A stretch of 64,000 nt of DNA from Halictus rubicundus (GCF_050948215.1 NW_027488701.1:186001-250000), one strand, 5' to 3'; positions 21,282 through 32,880 are shown, counted from the first letter of the stretch. Numbers and translations are program-made. The notes: generated from the sequence alone by a model not told the origin.

Positions 21282-21981
21282 CAACAATGCCTGTCCCAAG
21301 GCCGAATTATCGCCCAGAGGAAGAGGTGTTAGAAGAATTCTACGGGCCTATAGATGGGATAGTACCGACCCACTATCCAGAAACATACCGGAACCTCCTG
21401 AATCTGTACTGTGTCGTCGCACCACGACAAGAGACGTCCTATATACCTCACTGAAATAGGATATGTCGTGCGTGTTATGGCCGCCTGATCAGAAGGGAAC
21501 AATGGTATTGTGAAGAAGGAGGCTGGCACATCTTGTGTCAGCTAGATCCAGCCCAAACCTACTCCAAATATGGACTGCCCGCCGGGAATTTTCCGGACCG
21601 AGACGTACGGAGGAGACGTATGGACTACCGCCCCGAAGAGGAGGTATTGGAGGAATTTTATGGGCCGATAGATGGGGTAATACCACACCATTACCCTGAA
21701 ACGTACCGGAATCTTCTAAATTTATACTGCGTGTGTACATCACAGCAAGAAGCATCGTACGTGTACCACCAAAATAGGATATGCCGGACATGTTATGGCC
21801 GCCTAACCCCAAGAGAGCACTGGTACTACGAGCAAGGGGCTGGCACATCGTGTGTCAGCTGAACCCGGCCCACACCTACTCCAAATGCCAAGACTGCGGT
21901 CGGCAACTAGGAAGGGTCCGTCAGGCATGGGAGTGCACGGAATGCATCGAAGAGAACTTCGAAATGAACGTGGACGAGTGA
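21282..21981 (+). pseudogene. Duplicated CxxC-rich protein inside element A
   Basis: Two tandem units are encoded. Unit 1 (about 21282-21571) and unit 2 (about 21620-21981) share YRPEEEVLEEFYGPIDG, HYPETYRNLLNLYCV and NRICR-x-CYGRL. Unit 2 continues to SKCQDCGRQLGRV and WECTECIEE before the stop. Three CxxC pairs suggest zinc binding. Unit 1 has an internal stop before NRIC, and unit 2 has lost one base in the GGGGC near 21837, so neither is translatable end to end. I recognise no family. It is not a retroviral zinc knuckle (CCHC). It may be a captured cellular gene or an accessory gene of the element. Mirrored at 57723-58422. Confidence 0.55.
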
Positions 21982-22068
21982 TGACCTGATCCACACTGGC
22001 TACGCCCAAGAAGTAGTCACCCGATGGTGACAAGCGCACCCACACCATGTACACATTTTTTTTCTTCT

Positions 22069-22200
22069 CATCCCATTACATTTGGATCCTTCAGTGCAGG
22101 AATATTAGCAGTCCTTATAATCCTCAAATTTATAAAGGTGTCACGTCCGGTGGTTCGACCGCCAACGAATAAACCCTCAGATGAAGAATTATTATGAATT
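22069..22200 (+). pseudogene. Envelope transmembrane tail of element A
   Basis: The frame ITFGSFSAGILAVLIILKFI has the form of a single membrane-spanning helix, followed by basic KVSRPVVRPPTNKP running into the 3' LTR and stopping at about 22198. Errantivirus env genes end in this way close to the 3' LTR. Everything upstream in env is deleted. Confidence 0.5.
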
Positions 22201-23002
22201 ATTATGGACATCCGATGATGTCGCGCGAGGAGAAGTAAAAATAGGATTAAGATATATGTTAAAAATTCTACGCAGTAAGGTAGCACGAGAAACGTATCCA
22301 ACTTATCTTCCTGCAAGACACGCAGATGAAGATCAGTTTTCACCCTGAGAAGAAACAGGAAAGGTGTCCAATTATGCCAAATTATAAGAAAAGACGCCGA
22401 CTTCATGGTAAAAAGATCCTGTCGGCATACAGCTGACTAGTCAGGAGACATCAAGAAGATAAAAAGATGCAAGGTAGAGACTCCTGTGCCAGCATCTTTG
22501 AAAAACAAAGGACTGTCCATCTCATAAAAAGGGGGACCAACTCCTCAAATTCAGTTATAAACAGTCAGTCGGTCAGACAATCGTGAACAATCAGTTATTC
22601 AGTCATAGTCAATAGTCCAGTAACCTCTTTTGAAGTTAAAATAGTTCATTCAGTTGTTTCGCGACAAACCGTTTCAAAGACCAGTGTCAGCAGTCGGAGT
22701 ATATTGTAACCGAATTCGAACCCGTGATCACGGTAATATTAATATTATTATTATTATTATCAAACTATTTATAAGCACTCCAGTATATGCGCTATATAAA
22801 CCATATTTGTAAAATCAAATTTGTAATCTCTGATTCAGAACCACACTTTGAATAAATCAATAATATTGTTGTTTTCAAAATAAGGGTACAAAGTTATTTA
22901 AACGATCCTCAATTTCCCGAACCATAGCCGGTGTATGCAGGTAGGTTTGAAACTGCGTCCTATCCTCTTAAAATCGTAATTCATCCCACTCGGGACGTAA
23001 CA
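22139..23002 (+). repeat. 3' LTR of element A
   Basis: 864 bp, TGTCACGTCC...CGGGACGTAACA. It is closer in sequence to the LTR at 3172-4043 than to its own 5' partner, consistent with an element assembled by recombination between family members. Confidence 0.75.
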
Positions 23003-23338
23003 CTATCAAAGCTTGCAAAGGAGTATCTTTGTGTTATGGCAACATCTGTTCCTTCCGAAAGAGTATTCTCAAAGACTGGCGAAATAATTAGTAAAAAAAA
23101 AAAAAGAAATAGATTAAAAGACAATATAGTGAATAAAATATTGCTTCTTAATATGTACAAAATAAATCCTTCATTATGTCTATTTCGTATATTTTCGTTT
23201 TATCTACGTTTTTTTCTTGCCGAAATGTTCCAGTATTTCCACTCGCGGCATTTCTATACTCATGTCAGGTCGGAACTCACAGTCAAATTTAAAGCATCGA
23301 GATATTTGAAGGAATCATTTGGCAATCGATACATATAG
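23003..23338 (+). pseudogene. hAT transposase C-terminal fragment, open frame
   Basis: Reading in from the LTR, the frame continues LSKLAKEYLCVMATSVPSER, VFSKTGEIISKKKKRNRLKD and NIVNKILLLN, the hAT dimerisation domain, then about 60 residues of basic and aromatic tail to the stop at 23336-23338. A longer A-run keeps this copy in frame where the 4044 copy is not. The catalytic part is missing. Mirrored at 56366-56701. Confidence 0.8.
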
Positions 23339-23862
23339 TACAGAAACAACTTATAGTGATCATGAAAAAATTACTTCTGTGAATTTGATTGCAAAGTGGA
23401 AGAACATTGACCCCTTCGACTCGATACTTTCACAGGGTGTATTAAAGAAAGTTTGTTGTGCATTGTAGGTATTAACGAAAGAACCCTCCCCCGTCCTAAA
23501 GAACAAAGTCGGTCATTCAAAATAGGCAGAATTTTTCATCAAAATAGGCAGTTTTTTGCAAATATCTCGGAAAATCAAGATACCGCAGTACTGTGCGGAC
23601 TAATGGCCTGTTTTTGGGCACTTCTCGTAATTTGGTTATTAATGTGTGTATATATATATAAGGCGCTAAAACTCAAGGAACGTAAAGAATATATTTCGCA
23701 GAAGTTATAAGGGAATAGCAATCCCTAAGACCCGTATCCTATAAATTCCAAATTCAAGAAAACAAAATCTATTCAAATTAAAACATTGATAAAGAAATAA
23801 TGAGGAAATACCTGCAAAATTACTTCTTAACCGTTGAAAACGAAACATGAGGCCCTGGGGTG

Positions 23863-23960
23863 ACCGAGGAACCAGTGCGTGAGGTAAAGAGCGAACCAGC
23901 ACTGCATCCGTTGGCGAACCTCACCCATTTGAAAACACTGGAAATAAATAATAACATGTA
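23863..23960 (+). pseudogene. LRR gene fragment, unit 1 (truncated)
   Basis: It encodes VTEEPVREVKSEPALHPLA and NLTHLKTLEINNNMY. LxxLxxLxLxxN is the leucine-rich-repeat signature. It then jumps to CACTCAATGAATAC, skipping the rest of the exon present at 24302-24547. This is an internal deletion shared with the 28205 copy. Confidence 0.5.
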
Positions 23961-24301
23961 TCACTCAATGAATACATATATAGAAACAACTTATAGTGAT
24001 CAGGAATAAATAACTTCTGTGAATTTGATTGCAAAGTGAAAAAACATTGACCACTTCGACTCAATAATTTCATACCTCCCTTCATATATTAATGTATATA
24101 TATATATAAGGCGCTAAAACTCATGGAACGTAAAGAATATATTTCGCAGAAGTTATAAGGGAATAGCAATCCCTAAGACCCGTATCCTATAAATTCCAAA
24201 TTCAAGAAAACAAAATCTATTCAAATTAAAACATTGATAAAGAAATAATGAGGAAATACCTGCAAAATTACTTCTTAACCGTTGAAAACGAAACATGAGG
24301 C

Positions 24302-24547
24302 CCTGGGGTGACCGAGGAACCAGTGCGTGAGGTAAAGAGCGAACCAGCATTGCATCCGTTGGCCAACCTCACCCATTTGAAAACACTGGAAATAAATAAT
24401 AACATGTATCCAACGGCAGAAGGTGAAGTTTCCAAGCTACTACACGCGGTAAGGAAAATAAATTGTAGGGACAACTTGAGAATAAATGAAGGGATCGTTT
24501 GCGGTGCAATTAGAAATTGTCTCTACCTGAAATACTTGCACTTGTGA
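24302..24547 (+). pseudogene. LRR gene fragment, unit 2 (longest)
   Basis: The open frame has LANLTHLKTLEINNN, then MYPTAEGEVSKLLHAVRKIN and NEGIVCGAIRNCLYLKYLHL before a stop. Leucine spacing fits one to two leucine-rich repeats, as in F-box/LRR-type proteins; the specific gene is unknown. The unit is preceded by about 200 bp of conserved non-coding sequence also present at 4480, 23650, 27410 and 28010. Several copies with different deletions suggest local amplification of one exon. Mirrored at 55157-55402. Confidence 0.5.
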
Positions 24548-24701
24548 AGACTTCATTCAACGTTGATGAACTCAATGGATACATATACAATAGTATATCA
24601 TGAAGAAATTTCTTCTGTGAATTTGATTGCAAAGTTCAAGAACATTGACCCCATCGACTCAATAATTTCATAGGGTGGATAATAAAAATTCCCTTGTAGA
24701 T

Positions 24702-25477
24702 TGTTATGACACACAGCCATTTCCGAGGAAAGACCATTAGACCTCGGGATACTTTTACAAGGGTCTCGAGAAGGCCTAAGCATTTTTTATATACACGTTA
24801 CCAGTTAAGGCCTAATCGTCACGGGTTAGGCATCCGCGTAGTGCGTGAGGGTTAGAGACCCTAAGGCAGACCCCTTGGGCCATCAGTTTGGGGACCCCTA
24901 ATAAACATAGTTGCCAGATGACTGGAACAAAGTGACTCTTCTGCCAAGTCCTTGGAAAATCTAGCTTTTCCAAGGAAGCATTGTTCCCAAACTCGATGGT
25001 CCTCGCCCTCATGGGACAAGGGGGTAATAAACCATAGGCACGTGCTGGCCACTTGGGCCCTTTTTTTCGTCACGCTGCTCTGGGGTCTGGCAATCGTCAC
25101 GTGCTGGTCTAGGCACTTTCTCTACGCGTTTGACTTGGGGTGGGGACTTCCTCCACCACCAACAGGGGTTGCATACAAATGACTCCTCCCTCAAGTCAAT
25201 CAGCAAGTGAGATTTCTTTCCCCCAAAAATGGGACCATCTCCCACTCTTCTCCAAAGTCACCACCGAGGTGAAGAGCGAGCTGACCCCAGAGCAGAAATT
25301 AGATACAAACTTGTTCTCAAAGGAAACCGAATAATCACCAGTCCGAATGTAAACTGTATATAGTCATTGTTCTAATAAACCAAAGTTGTTATTGCAAAGG
25401 AAGGTGTCGGGTCATTAATTCGACAAAATAACACGCAGAACCTCTCCTACAATTGCGAGAAACTGCACGACATAACA
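24702..25477 (+). mobile_element. Solo LTR (TGTTATG...CATAACA), left arm
   Basis: 776 bp with inverted ends TGTTATG/CATAACA, flanked by the 5-bp duplication TAGAT (24697-24701 and 25478-25482). It contains AATAAACC near 25375, a likely poly-A signal. It interrupts the GTAGATTTTAA of an LRR-fragment downstream unit. No internal region remains. The family differs from the other LTRs here despite the similar terminal heptamer. Mirrored at 54227-55002. Confidence 0.85.
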
Positions 25478-25675
25478 TAGATTTTAATGAAAGAACTCTC
25501 CTCCATCCTAAAGAACAAATTCGGTCATTGAAAATAGGCAGAATTCGCAATGGAGACTCTGACAGTTTTTTGCAAATATCTCAGAAAATAAAGAGACCTC
25601 CGTACAGTGCGGACAAATGGTCTGTCTTCGGGCACTTCTCGTAATTTGGTTATTAATGTATATATTAATGTACAA

Positions 25676-27399
25676 TAACCAGCAAAACTGAGTCTACACT
25701 ATTTGAAGCAACATAACTTTTTAAAAATTAGATCAAATGACTTGAATTTTATTGAGAAGTTAGAAGGATTAGTTTATTAGACGAGGTGTAGGAAGGAATG
25801 GGAAGAGGTGGAAAGGTTGCAGGAGAGGTTTCTGAGGTGGGTCCTAGGAGTAGAGAGGTACGCACCGGGGTATATGGTGCGGTAACAGCTGCAGAGGGAG
25901 TTGTTGAGAGGGAGGGCGGGGTTGAGGGCATGGGGGTACCAGAAGAAGTTGAGGGTGGAAAAAGGGGGGGAGCTAGCTAGGTTGTGCTGGGAGCAGGGAA
26001 GAGGAAGGGGCAGAAGGGGAGGGGAGGTAGTAGGGTGGGTGAAGGAGTGACGGCGTTTTTGGGAAGAGAGGGGCTGGACAGCGGAGGAGGCGGAGGAGAT
26101 GATGGAGGAGAGGATAGAGGCAGTGAGTGAGGAGATAGTGAAAGGGGAAAAGAAGAAGCAACAGGGGAGAGATGGGAAAAGATAGGAAGCGCAAGGTACA
26201 ACATGTGGTACGGGAGGGTGAAGGGAGAGCGGATACCGGGGTATCTGAAGAAAGGCTGGGGAGAGAGCAGGTGGCAAAGGGTGGCCAGGTACAGGTTGGG
26301 AAACGAGATGAGAGGTGGAAAGTATTGGTTGGAGGAGGAGAAGAAAGTATGTAAGGTCTGTGGGTGAGAGGAGGAAACGTGGGAACATGTGTGGGAAATG
26401 TGTAAGGGAGGGTTGAGGGGAGTGGTTGGCAGGGGATGGTGGGGAAGTATTAGGGGATGAAGGAGGAGAGGAATGGATGAGGAAGGTGGATGAATGGAGG
26501 AAGAGCAGGAATGGAGAGATATGGGAGATGAAGTAAATGGAGAGAATGCATAGGAATGGAGTGAAAGAGAGAGCAGCCGAAAGAGGAGGTCCAGGAGGCA
26601 TGGGAAGGATGGGTGAGGTGCAGGGAGGGGAGAGAGCAGAGAAGCATGTATGTGTGGGACAGGGAAAAATAATAACGCGGCGGATATTAGTGAAAGATCG
26701 TTCTCTCTCTCTATGGCGTGTTTTTAGGACACGTTTAATTAAGTTAGGGTAAGTTAGGATAAGTTTAAGGTTAAGATTGGGGTAAGAGGGAGATGTAATT
26801 AAAATTGTAACCCCGAGGGGAATCAATAATTGATATATATATTAGACGAGGTGTACAAAATTTTTGAAAAAAATTTTAATTGGTCGGAATCGCAAAAGAA
26901 ATAGTAAAAGTTGGTTTTTTCAGCTTTTTTATCAGAGCCTGTATTGAAAATTTAAGGAATGTATTTGATTTGCTCGAATAAATTATATCTACGCTTAAAA
27001 TTTCACAGATATTGGTTAATTCGATTACGAGTTATAAACGATTAAAAGTGTGGTTTTAAGTCGAAAATCATGAAAAACGGCAATTTTTCCACTTTTAAGC
27101 GTTTATAACTCGTAAACGAATTAACCAATATCGGTGAAATTTTCAGCATGGATGTAATTTACTCAAGCGAATCAAACACATTTTTTAAATTTTCAATACA
27201 GGCTCAGATAAAAAAGCTAAAAAAACCAACTGTTACTATTTCTTTTGCGATTCCGACCAATTCAAACTTTTTTCAAAAATTTTTTACACCTCGTCTAACA
27301 AACTAAACCTTCCAACTTCTCAATAAAATTCAAGTCATTTGATCAGATTTTTAAAAAGTTATGTTGGCTCAAATAGTGTAGACTCAGTTTTGCTGGTTA
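25676..27399. mobile_element. TA-flanked foldback element carrying a LINE, left arm
   Basis: The ends TAACCAGCAAAACTG and CAGTTTTGCTGGTTA are inverted; without the LINE (25791-26840) the element is about 660 bp and folds back nearly end to end through TAGACGAGGTGTA/TACACCTCGTCTAA and AACTCGTAAACGAATTAACC. No transposase. Mirrored at 52305-54028. Confidence 0.8.
25791..26840 (+). pseudogene. 5'-truncated LINE with 15-bp target duplication, left arm
   Basis: It is flanked by ATTAGACGAGGTGTA at 25776-25790 and 26841-26855. The sense strand encodes LQERFLRWVLGVERYAPGYM, LRGRAGLRAWGY, MWYGRVKGERIPGYLKKGW, YWLEEEKKVCKVCG and EETWEHVWEMC: the post-RT and CCHC region of the same LINE clade as 9231, interrupted by several stops. 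The purine-rich sense strand makes the opposite strand open for 349 codons, which is not a gene. The 3' end is a (TA)n tail. Mirrored at 52864-53913. Confidence 0.8.
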
Positions 27400-27605
27400 G
27401 TGTATGTATATAAAGCGAGAAAACTCAAGGAACGTAAAGAATATATTTCGCAGAAGTTACAAGGGAATAGCAATCCCTAAGACCCATATCCTATAAATTC
27501 CAAATTCAAGGTAACAAGATCTATTCAAATTAAAACATTAATAAAGAAATAATGAGAAAATACCTGTGAAATTTCTTCTTAACTGTTGAAAACAAAACAC
27601 GAGGC

Positions 27606-27882
27606 CCTGGGGTGACCGAGGAACCAGTCAGTGAGGTGAACAGCGAACCCACATTGTATCCAATGGCCGGCCTCACACTTGAAAACACTGAAAATAAATA
27701 ATAACATGTATTCAACGGCAGAAGGTAAAGTTTTTAAGCTACTACACGCGGTAAGGAAAATAAATTATAGGGACAACCTGAGAATAAATGAAGGGATCGT
27801 TTGCGGTGCGATTAGAAATTGTCTCTACCTGAAATACATCCACTTGTGCACTTCATTCAACGTTTATAAACTCAATGAATAG
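27606..27882 (+). pseudogene. LRR gene fragment, unit 3
   Basis: It carries the same coding block (VTEEPVSEVNSEPTLYPMAG, HLKTLKINNNMYSTAEG, then RINEGIVCGAIRNCLYLKYI), continuing to CTSFNVYKLNE before a stop. It is altered at the LANLTH repeat by a small deletion. The right-arm copy (51822-52098) differs by one base, Tyr versus Cys in another frame at about 27658. Confidence 0.5.
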
Positions 27883-28204
27883 ATATATAGAAACAACTTA
27901 TAGTGATCATGTATAAATAACTTCTGTGAATATGATTGCAAAGTGAAAAAACATTGACCACTTCGACTCGATAATTTCATACCTCCCTTCATATATTAAT
28001 GTATATATATATAAGGCGCTAAAACTCATGGAACCTAAAGAATATATTTCGCAGAAGTTATAAGGGAATAGCAATCCCTAAGACCCGTATCCTATAAATT
28101 CCAAATTCAAGAAAACAAAATCTATTCAAATTAAAACATTGATAAAGAAATAATGAGGAAATACCTGCAAAATTACTTCTTAACCGTTGAAAAGGAAACA
28201 TGAG

Positions 28205-28316
28205 ACCCTGGGGTGACCGAGGAACCAGTGCGTGAGGTAAAGACCGAACCAGCATTGCATCCGTTGGCCAACCTCACCCATTTGAAAACACTGGAAATAA
28301 ATAATAACATGTATCA
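28205..28316 (+). pseudogene. LRR gene fragment, unit 4 (truncated)
   Basis: It resembles unit 1: VTEEPVREVKTEPALHPLA and NLTHLKTLEINNNMY, then the same jump to CACTCAATGAATAC. Mirrored at 51388-51499. Confidence 0.45.
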
Positions 28317-28619
28317 CTCAATGAATACATATATAGAAACAACTTATAGTGATCATGAATAAATAACTTCTGTGAATTTGATTGCAAAATGGGAGAACAT
28401 CGACTCGATAATTTCATAGGGTGGATAATAAAAATCTCCTTGTACATTTTAACCAAAGAACCCTCCCGCGCCCTAAAGAACAAATTCGGTCATTCAAAAT
28501 AGGCAGAAGTTTACATCAAAATAGACAGTTTTTGCAAATATCTCGGAAAATAAAGAGACCGCCGTACTGTGCGGACAAATGGCCTGTTTTCGGGAAAACT
28601 TATCAAAATGTATACTCCA

Positions 28620-29040
28620 AACCTAATCGCCATAATACGTACTTACAACACACGGCACTGACACGAATGGCTGCTCTGAAGTGAATACTGGCCGACGCTT
28701 GCGAGCGAATGTTCGATGGCATTCCTTCGACCGCCTTCGGAACCGATCTTCGCTTCTTTCTCTGCAGCTTCCCGTGGACCGTCGCCGCGCCGCCGCGTAT
28801 ACAATGTATGTTGGCGGTTCGTCGGCGTGCTTGCCGCTGCGCGATGCCCAGGCTGCCACATGTCCATTTTCATCTGTCTTTTTCGGCGGTTTATTTGACT
28901 TCGAATAATTTCCGGAGGCGCGTTCGAATGCTGTAACGAGGACAGAGCAGTCAAAGACTGGCGCGCGCGTTGCAATGTATGTGGTTGTATCGCCCAATGA
29001 CAAAGCAAGGATCAAATAAAACTCTAGTCTATATATAGAC
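28620..29040. other. GC-rich block with a palindromic TATA sequence, unassigned
   Basis: Composition rises sharply from 28680 to 28980. CTAGTCTATATATAGACTAG-like sequence at about 29020-29040 is palindromic and would serve as a TATA box for minus-strand transcription into the block. Several frames are open, none with a recognisable domain. Part of it (28757-28840) is the inverse of 18485-18600. Mirrored at 50664-51084. Confidence 0.3.
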
Positions 29041-30873
29041 ACTTATGAATCGTAGTTCTTTTTAGACCTTTGAAATTTTGAATCATTTCATTTTTGGTTT
29101 AATTTAGCTTCACACATGAATTTATTGACTCTGTTGTAAACATTTATTTCATAATAAAAAAAGAGAGACCGAGGTGTGTGCATGAATAATAGTGGTAAAG
29201 TATTTTTAAGTTATAACATTCGCAAAACATCGTATCCGGACCTAATCTAATCATACATTATCATTATTAGGATCATACTCTTATGCAAATGCACGTAGAC
29301 TTTTTGACAGTGATACTGAAATAAATGTAATGTAACAATTACAATTTTTATTCTGTTATAACGTCTGACACCTGATCGTTCCATACTCCGGGTAAAAAAA
29401 ACATGTCCACTTAGGACCCTCCTCCCTATAAATATCCAACATTTAATAAAATTGAAAGATTCCCTTTTCAGTTCCTTTCTTATTCGTTATCCAACACGCC
29501 GGTGTTTCCATCTCGTATTCATCAGTCAGCTACACATCTGTAGGTAATACCATACCACAGACGAGGTATAGGAGTAGACCAATCACCCAATGTATTATTC
29601 TGTCTCACGCTCGGGGGGCTCTAGAGCCCCCGTACTATTCCGTGTCACATCCTACCGTATCATCCAGAACTAATATTGTGGAACCGATATTCTACAATGG
29701 CGCTGTTGCTGATATAATTTTAAATCTCATGTCGAGGATTCATATGATGAATGAAACAAAAGAATGTTGTTTCCTCTTAATTCCATTACGGCTGACACGC
29801 GAGTGCATCGAAGGAGACGTAATGTAATAATAATAATAACGTAACGTCTCCGGCTGAGAATATTTTGGTCCCGGATCGAATCCCGCATGGAACGATTTTT
29901 TTTTCGTTAAACACTTTTTTCTTGTTCTTTCTACTACATCAGTCGTCTTCCCTGTGCAATTACAACTACAACAGTGTAATAACATAATTATAAAAAATTA
30001 AATTAGTTCAATATTAGCCAAAAGTAAGAATGTAGTTTAAATTTAATTAAATAAAATACGACGTTGATATCATTAATTTCATTTGACTATTTAATAGCTA
30101 CTTATTCAATGTACTTCTGATATTGCTTTTCATTCGCAGCATATATATTCTAATAAATTTAATTATTTGGGATTGATAAAAGATTGAACAACAATATTTA
30201 TAATAACTAGTTTTGAACATTTTTTAAGGGTAATTAAATTTAAAAAACAAAAAGAATGATTTAAAAATACAAAATATATTTCAGTATATACCATTAAACC
30301 CGATTCTTTTTAATTTTTTCAGTTTAAATTTTACTTTGGTATTGTTCCGTCACAAGACAAAACAAATATTTCAATATAACCAAACATCTGGGTGGCAGAC
30401 TTCGGCCTACCTCCAGTTTATCATGTTTGTAATGCACTAGCATTTATGGTAGCGGCCCGGGACAAAATTTACAACACTTTACCGGGCGCAGGTTTATAAC
30501 GCCTTTCCGGACCCATCGAGTGAGGGTACCGCGCGTCCACCTCGGCACAAGGTTACCCTCCCTTTGGCAATGGTAGGCGCCAACGAAGATCAATGACAAT
30601 GATTGACCAATCACGAACAAATTAGAAGACAGAGATTCTTAGACCCCACCCACACCGAGATTAGCTGCAAGGAGTGAAGAGACGACAAGACCAGTCAACC
30701 AACTAGCCTCAAATAAACAAGTATTCCTCCGAGCAACCGTAGAGTCGTAGTCCACCAGAGCAGCAGCGGTCGTAGTATCCGCGTATTTCTTTTTATTTCT
30801 TCGGTTCTGTTAACGTCAGAGTCGATAGTGCAAACCGACACGGACAAGAGTGTCCCTTGCACTGCATTCCAGA
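29041..30873. other. No gene recognised
   Basis: AT-rich sequence. It includes the perfect palindrome GGGGGCTCTAGAGCCCCC near 29609 and the block ACGTCTCCGGCTGAGAAT (29844), which recurs inverted at 32847-32870 and so may mark the outer ends of a composite element spanning 29844-32870. Mirrored in 48830-50663. Confidence 0.35.
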
Positions 30874-31200
30874 CAGAGTTGGGCACTATTTAGATAACAA
30901 ATTATTTAAATAAGGATTCGAATCAAAGATATTTTATCTTTATTCGTTATTCGAAAGTTCGAATAAAAAAAGTATCTCTGTCGAATAAATAATTTTATTA
31001 GACGAGAATTTATCGGACGAATAGAGAGAATTTTTTTTATTCGAAGCGGATTTATTCGAACTTGGAATAAATTTTCATCTTTTATCTGTATCTTTTATTC
31101 AAAGGCTTCGGATAAATCTTCGAATAACTTTTGCCAGCTCGAATAAGCGGCGACGAGGTCCGACGAACGCCGATCTTCAAAGACCCAGCGACTGACAAAC
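30874..31200 (+). repeat. AT-rich repeat with CAGAGTTGGGCA end
   Basis: It starts CAGAGTTGGGCACTA and continues with repeated TTCGAATAA and TTTTATCT words. It is related to 5231-5450 and 62795-63100. The terminal motif is like that of hAT elements. Mirrored at 48503-48829. Confidence 0.5.
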
Positions 31201-31476
31201 GGTATACAATGTAAGCAGATGGAGAATCGCGCACGAATGAAAGTTCAAACTTTTAGATTTTTCAATATACCTCCATAAAATTGCGGCGAGTGAATTGAGG
31301 GGCTTTTCCTGATGAAAATGAGTCCAAACTCGAGTGTAATCGAACAATTTTATTGATACGTAATGTTACGATAAAAATTAAAATCTTGTTGAAGATAATC
31401 CAAATGATGTCGTGTTTGGACTCATTTTCATCTGGATAAGCTCTACAACTTATTCGTATTAAAAATACTATTCGCA

Positions 31477-32728
31477 TTAACACTATTCCTACCGAAACTT
31501 CGCGTATACCTATTTCTACCGCGACCGGTCAAATGACCGGTCTGTAGCACAACTTATATTTTTTAATATAGAATGAAGATAATAGCCAATTTGACAGTAT
31601 AAAAATATAGTTTCTTTTATTTAGGAGTATATAATGTATATTTTATTCGTTTTCACCGCATAATATTTCGTTTACTATACCCTGTTGGGCCTGATGTTCC
31701 CCTAAACATATTATGAATAGGTGCTCTTCCAGGATTAGACCCTTCTTTTACTTCTTGCCAAACAGTTCCGTCTATAGCAGTTTCGATTACCTCTTCCTCA
31801 TTCTCGCTATCGGAAGTAACTAAAAATCTCCTTCTCTTTCGTCCTCTACGTACGTTCGAAACATTCCCTTCGTCCTCATCGGTGTTCGAGTCGTTCTCAA
31901 ATAGATCATAATTTTCCGTATTGTCATTTGCAATATCAAAAATTTCGAACGTCTTTACATTTTGGGAATGAATATTCAAGGGATAAAATAAAAACTAAAA
32001 TATAAAAATGTAAATCAAGATGGATAAAAAAATGAACAAAAGATAAAATGTGAAACTTGCTACGAAGTATTGTTGGTTTGTTCACTTTTTTGAAAATGAC
32101 ACTTATAACGCGTAATACAATAGAAAATAAAAGTAGAATAATAATAGAATAAAAATACAAAATAGTAAAAGACTGCCGAATATGCTCCTTGTAACTTTCA
32201 CGTTTTGATGCTCTCTGTCCAGCTCACGAGACTTTACTGATTTGAATTCGTGAGAAGACGTCTAGGCATCTCCTTCGGCTATGATTTTATTTATTTTACA
32301 GTCATAGTAGATAAGACGGTGTAAGAAAATCCGAGGTTCTGGACCGCTTCGGATACCAATCAAGCAAATAAAGACCGCGAGGCCGATAGGCGAGCGAGGA
32401 CTGTAAGCACTTTTCGGCTAAAATCATGCCACAACTGCATTACCTTCCGTTTGTAACGACTTTATAGTTTCGGAATTGAGTCTTTGAAAGAATACTATTA
32501 CAAAAAGATATAAATCGATCTACCGGTCAAATGACCGGTCGTGGTAGGTAAGACAGACTACAAATTTTTCTCAGAAAATAAACAATAAAAAAAGAAGTAA
32601 ATATTGAAAAATGTATTATACGCATATTGTAGGAAAAGTCGTGAAGTTTAAAGGCGATTCAACTACGTTGTATATAGGAAATTCTAATCGAAATTTTAAA
32701 AACGGTCATTTGACCGGTCGCGGTAGGA
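31477..32728. mobile_element. piggyBac-type element remnant, left arm
   Basis: It begins TTAA|CACTATTCCTACCG at 31477. Subterminal palindromes GACCGGTCAAATGACCGGTC lie at 31523-31542 with near copies at 32522-32540 and 32702-32719. The right side breaks at GCGGTAGGAG without its TTAA. Inside, on the minus strand, is a transposase N-terminal fragment. The outer flanks (31237-31335 and 32725-32830) are themselves inverted, so this element sits inside an older foldback structure. Mirrored at 46975-48226. Confidence 0.65.
31653..31979 (-). pseudogene. piggyBac-derived transposase, N-terminal 108 residues
   Basis: It has an acidic region with two serine/aspartate tracts, a basic RRGRKRRRF that could act as a nuclear signal, and DGTVWQEVKEGSNPGRAPIH followed by NMFRGTSGPTGYSKRNIM. 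This W-x-E...HN-F...GPT matches the start of the transposase domain of piggyBac-like proteins (PGBD family). The catalytic DDD region is absent because the frame stops after NIMR. Both palindrome copies (the other at 47724-48050) are identical. Transposase activity is not expected. Confidence 0.65.
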
Positions 32729-32880
32729 GTTTGGACTCATTTTCTTCAGGAAAAGCCCCTAACAATTCACTCGTCACAATTTTATGAAGGTATATTGAAA
32801 AATCTAAAATTTGAACTTTCATTCGATGCGGGTTTCGATGGCGGACGAAAAGATTCTCAGCCGGAGACGTTTTACGGCCT

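Larger units (their letters stand above)
20189..23002 (+). mobile_element. Degraded errantivirus-like LTR element A (left arm)
   Basis: LTRs at 20189-21022 and 22139-23002 begin TGTCACGTCC and end in CGTAACA or CATAACA. A tRNA-Leu-type primer site follows the 5' LTR, and an envelope transmembrane tail runs into the 3' LTR. The 1.1-kb interior has no gag, RT or integrase; instead it carries a duplicated Cys-rich frame. The LTRs differ from each other noticeably, so the insertion is not recent. No matching target duplication flanks it (TGCGT versus CTATC); the right flank is a hAT transposase tail and the left flank is fragment 2. Confidence 0.75.

Noticed and set aside
25777..26826. 349-codon minus-strand frame rich in Ser, Pro and Leu (and its mirror at 52878-53927)
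   Set aside because: It is the antisense of a purine-rich LINE whose sense strand shows RT-tail and CCHC residues; the low-complexity composition follows from that.
29600..29625. Perfect GGGGGCTCTAGAGCCCCC palindrome as a terminator
   Set aside because: Intrinsic terminators do not apply to a eukaryotic genome, and there is no gene ending nearby.
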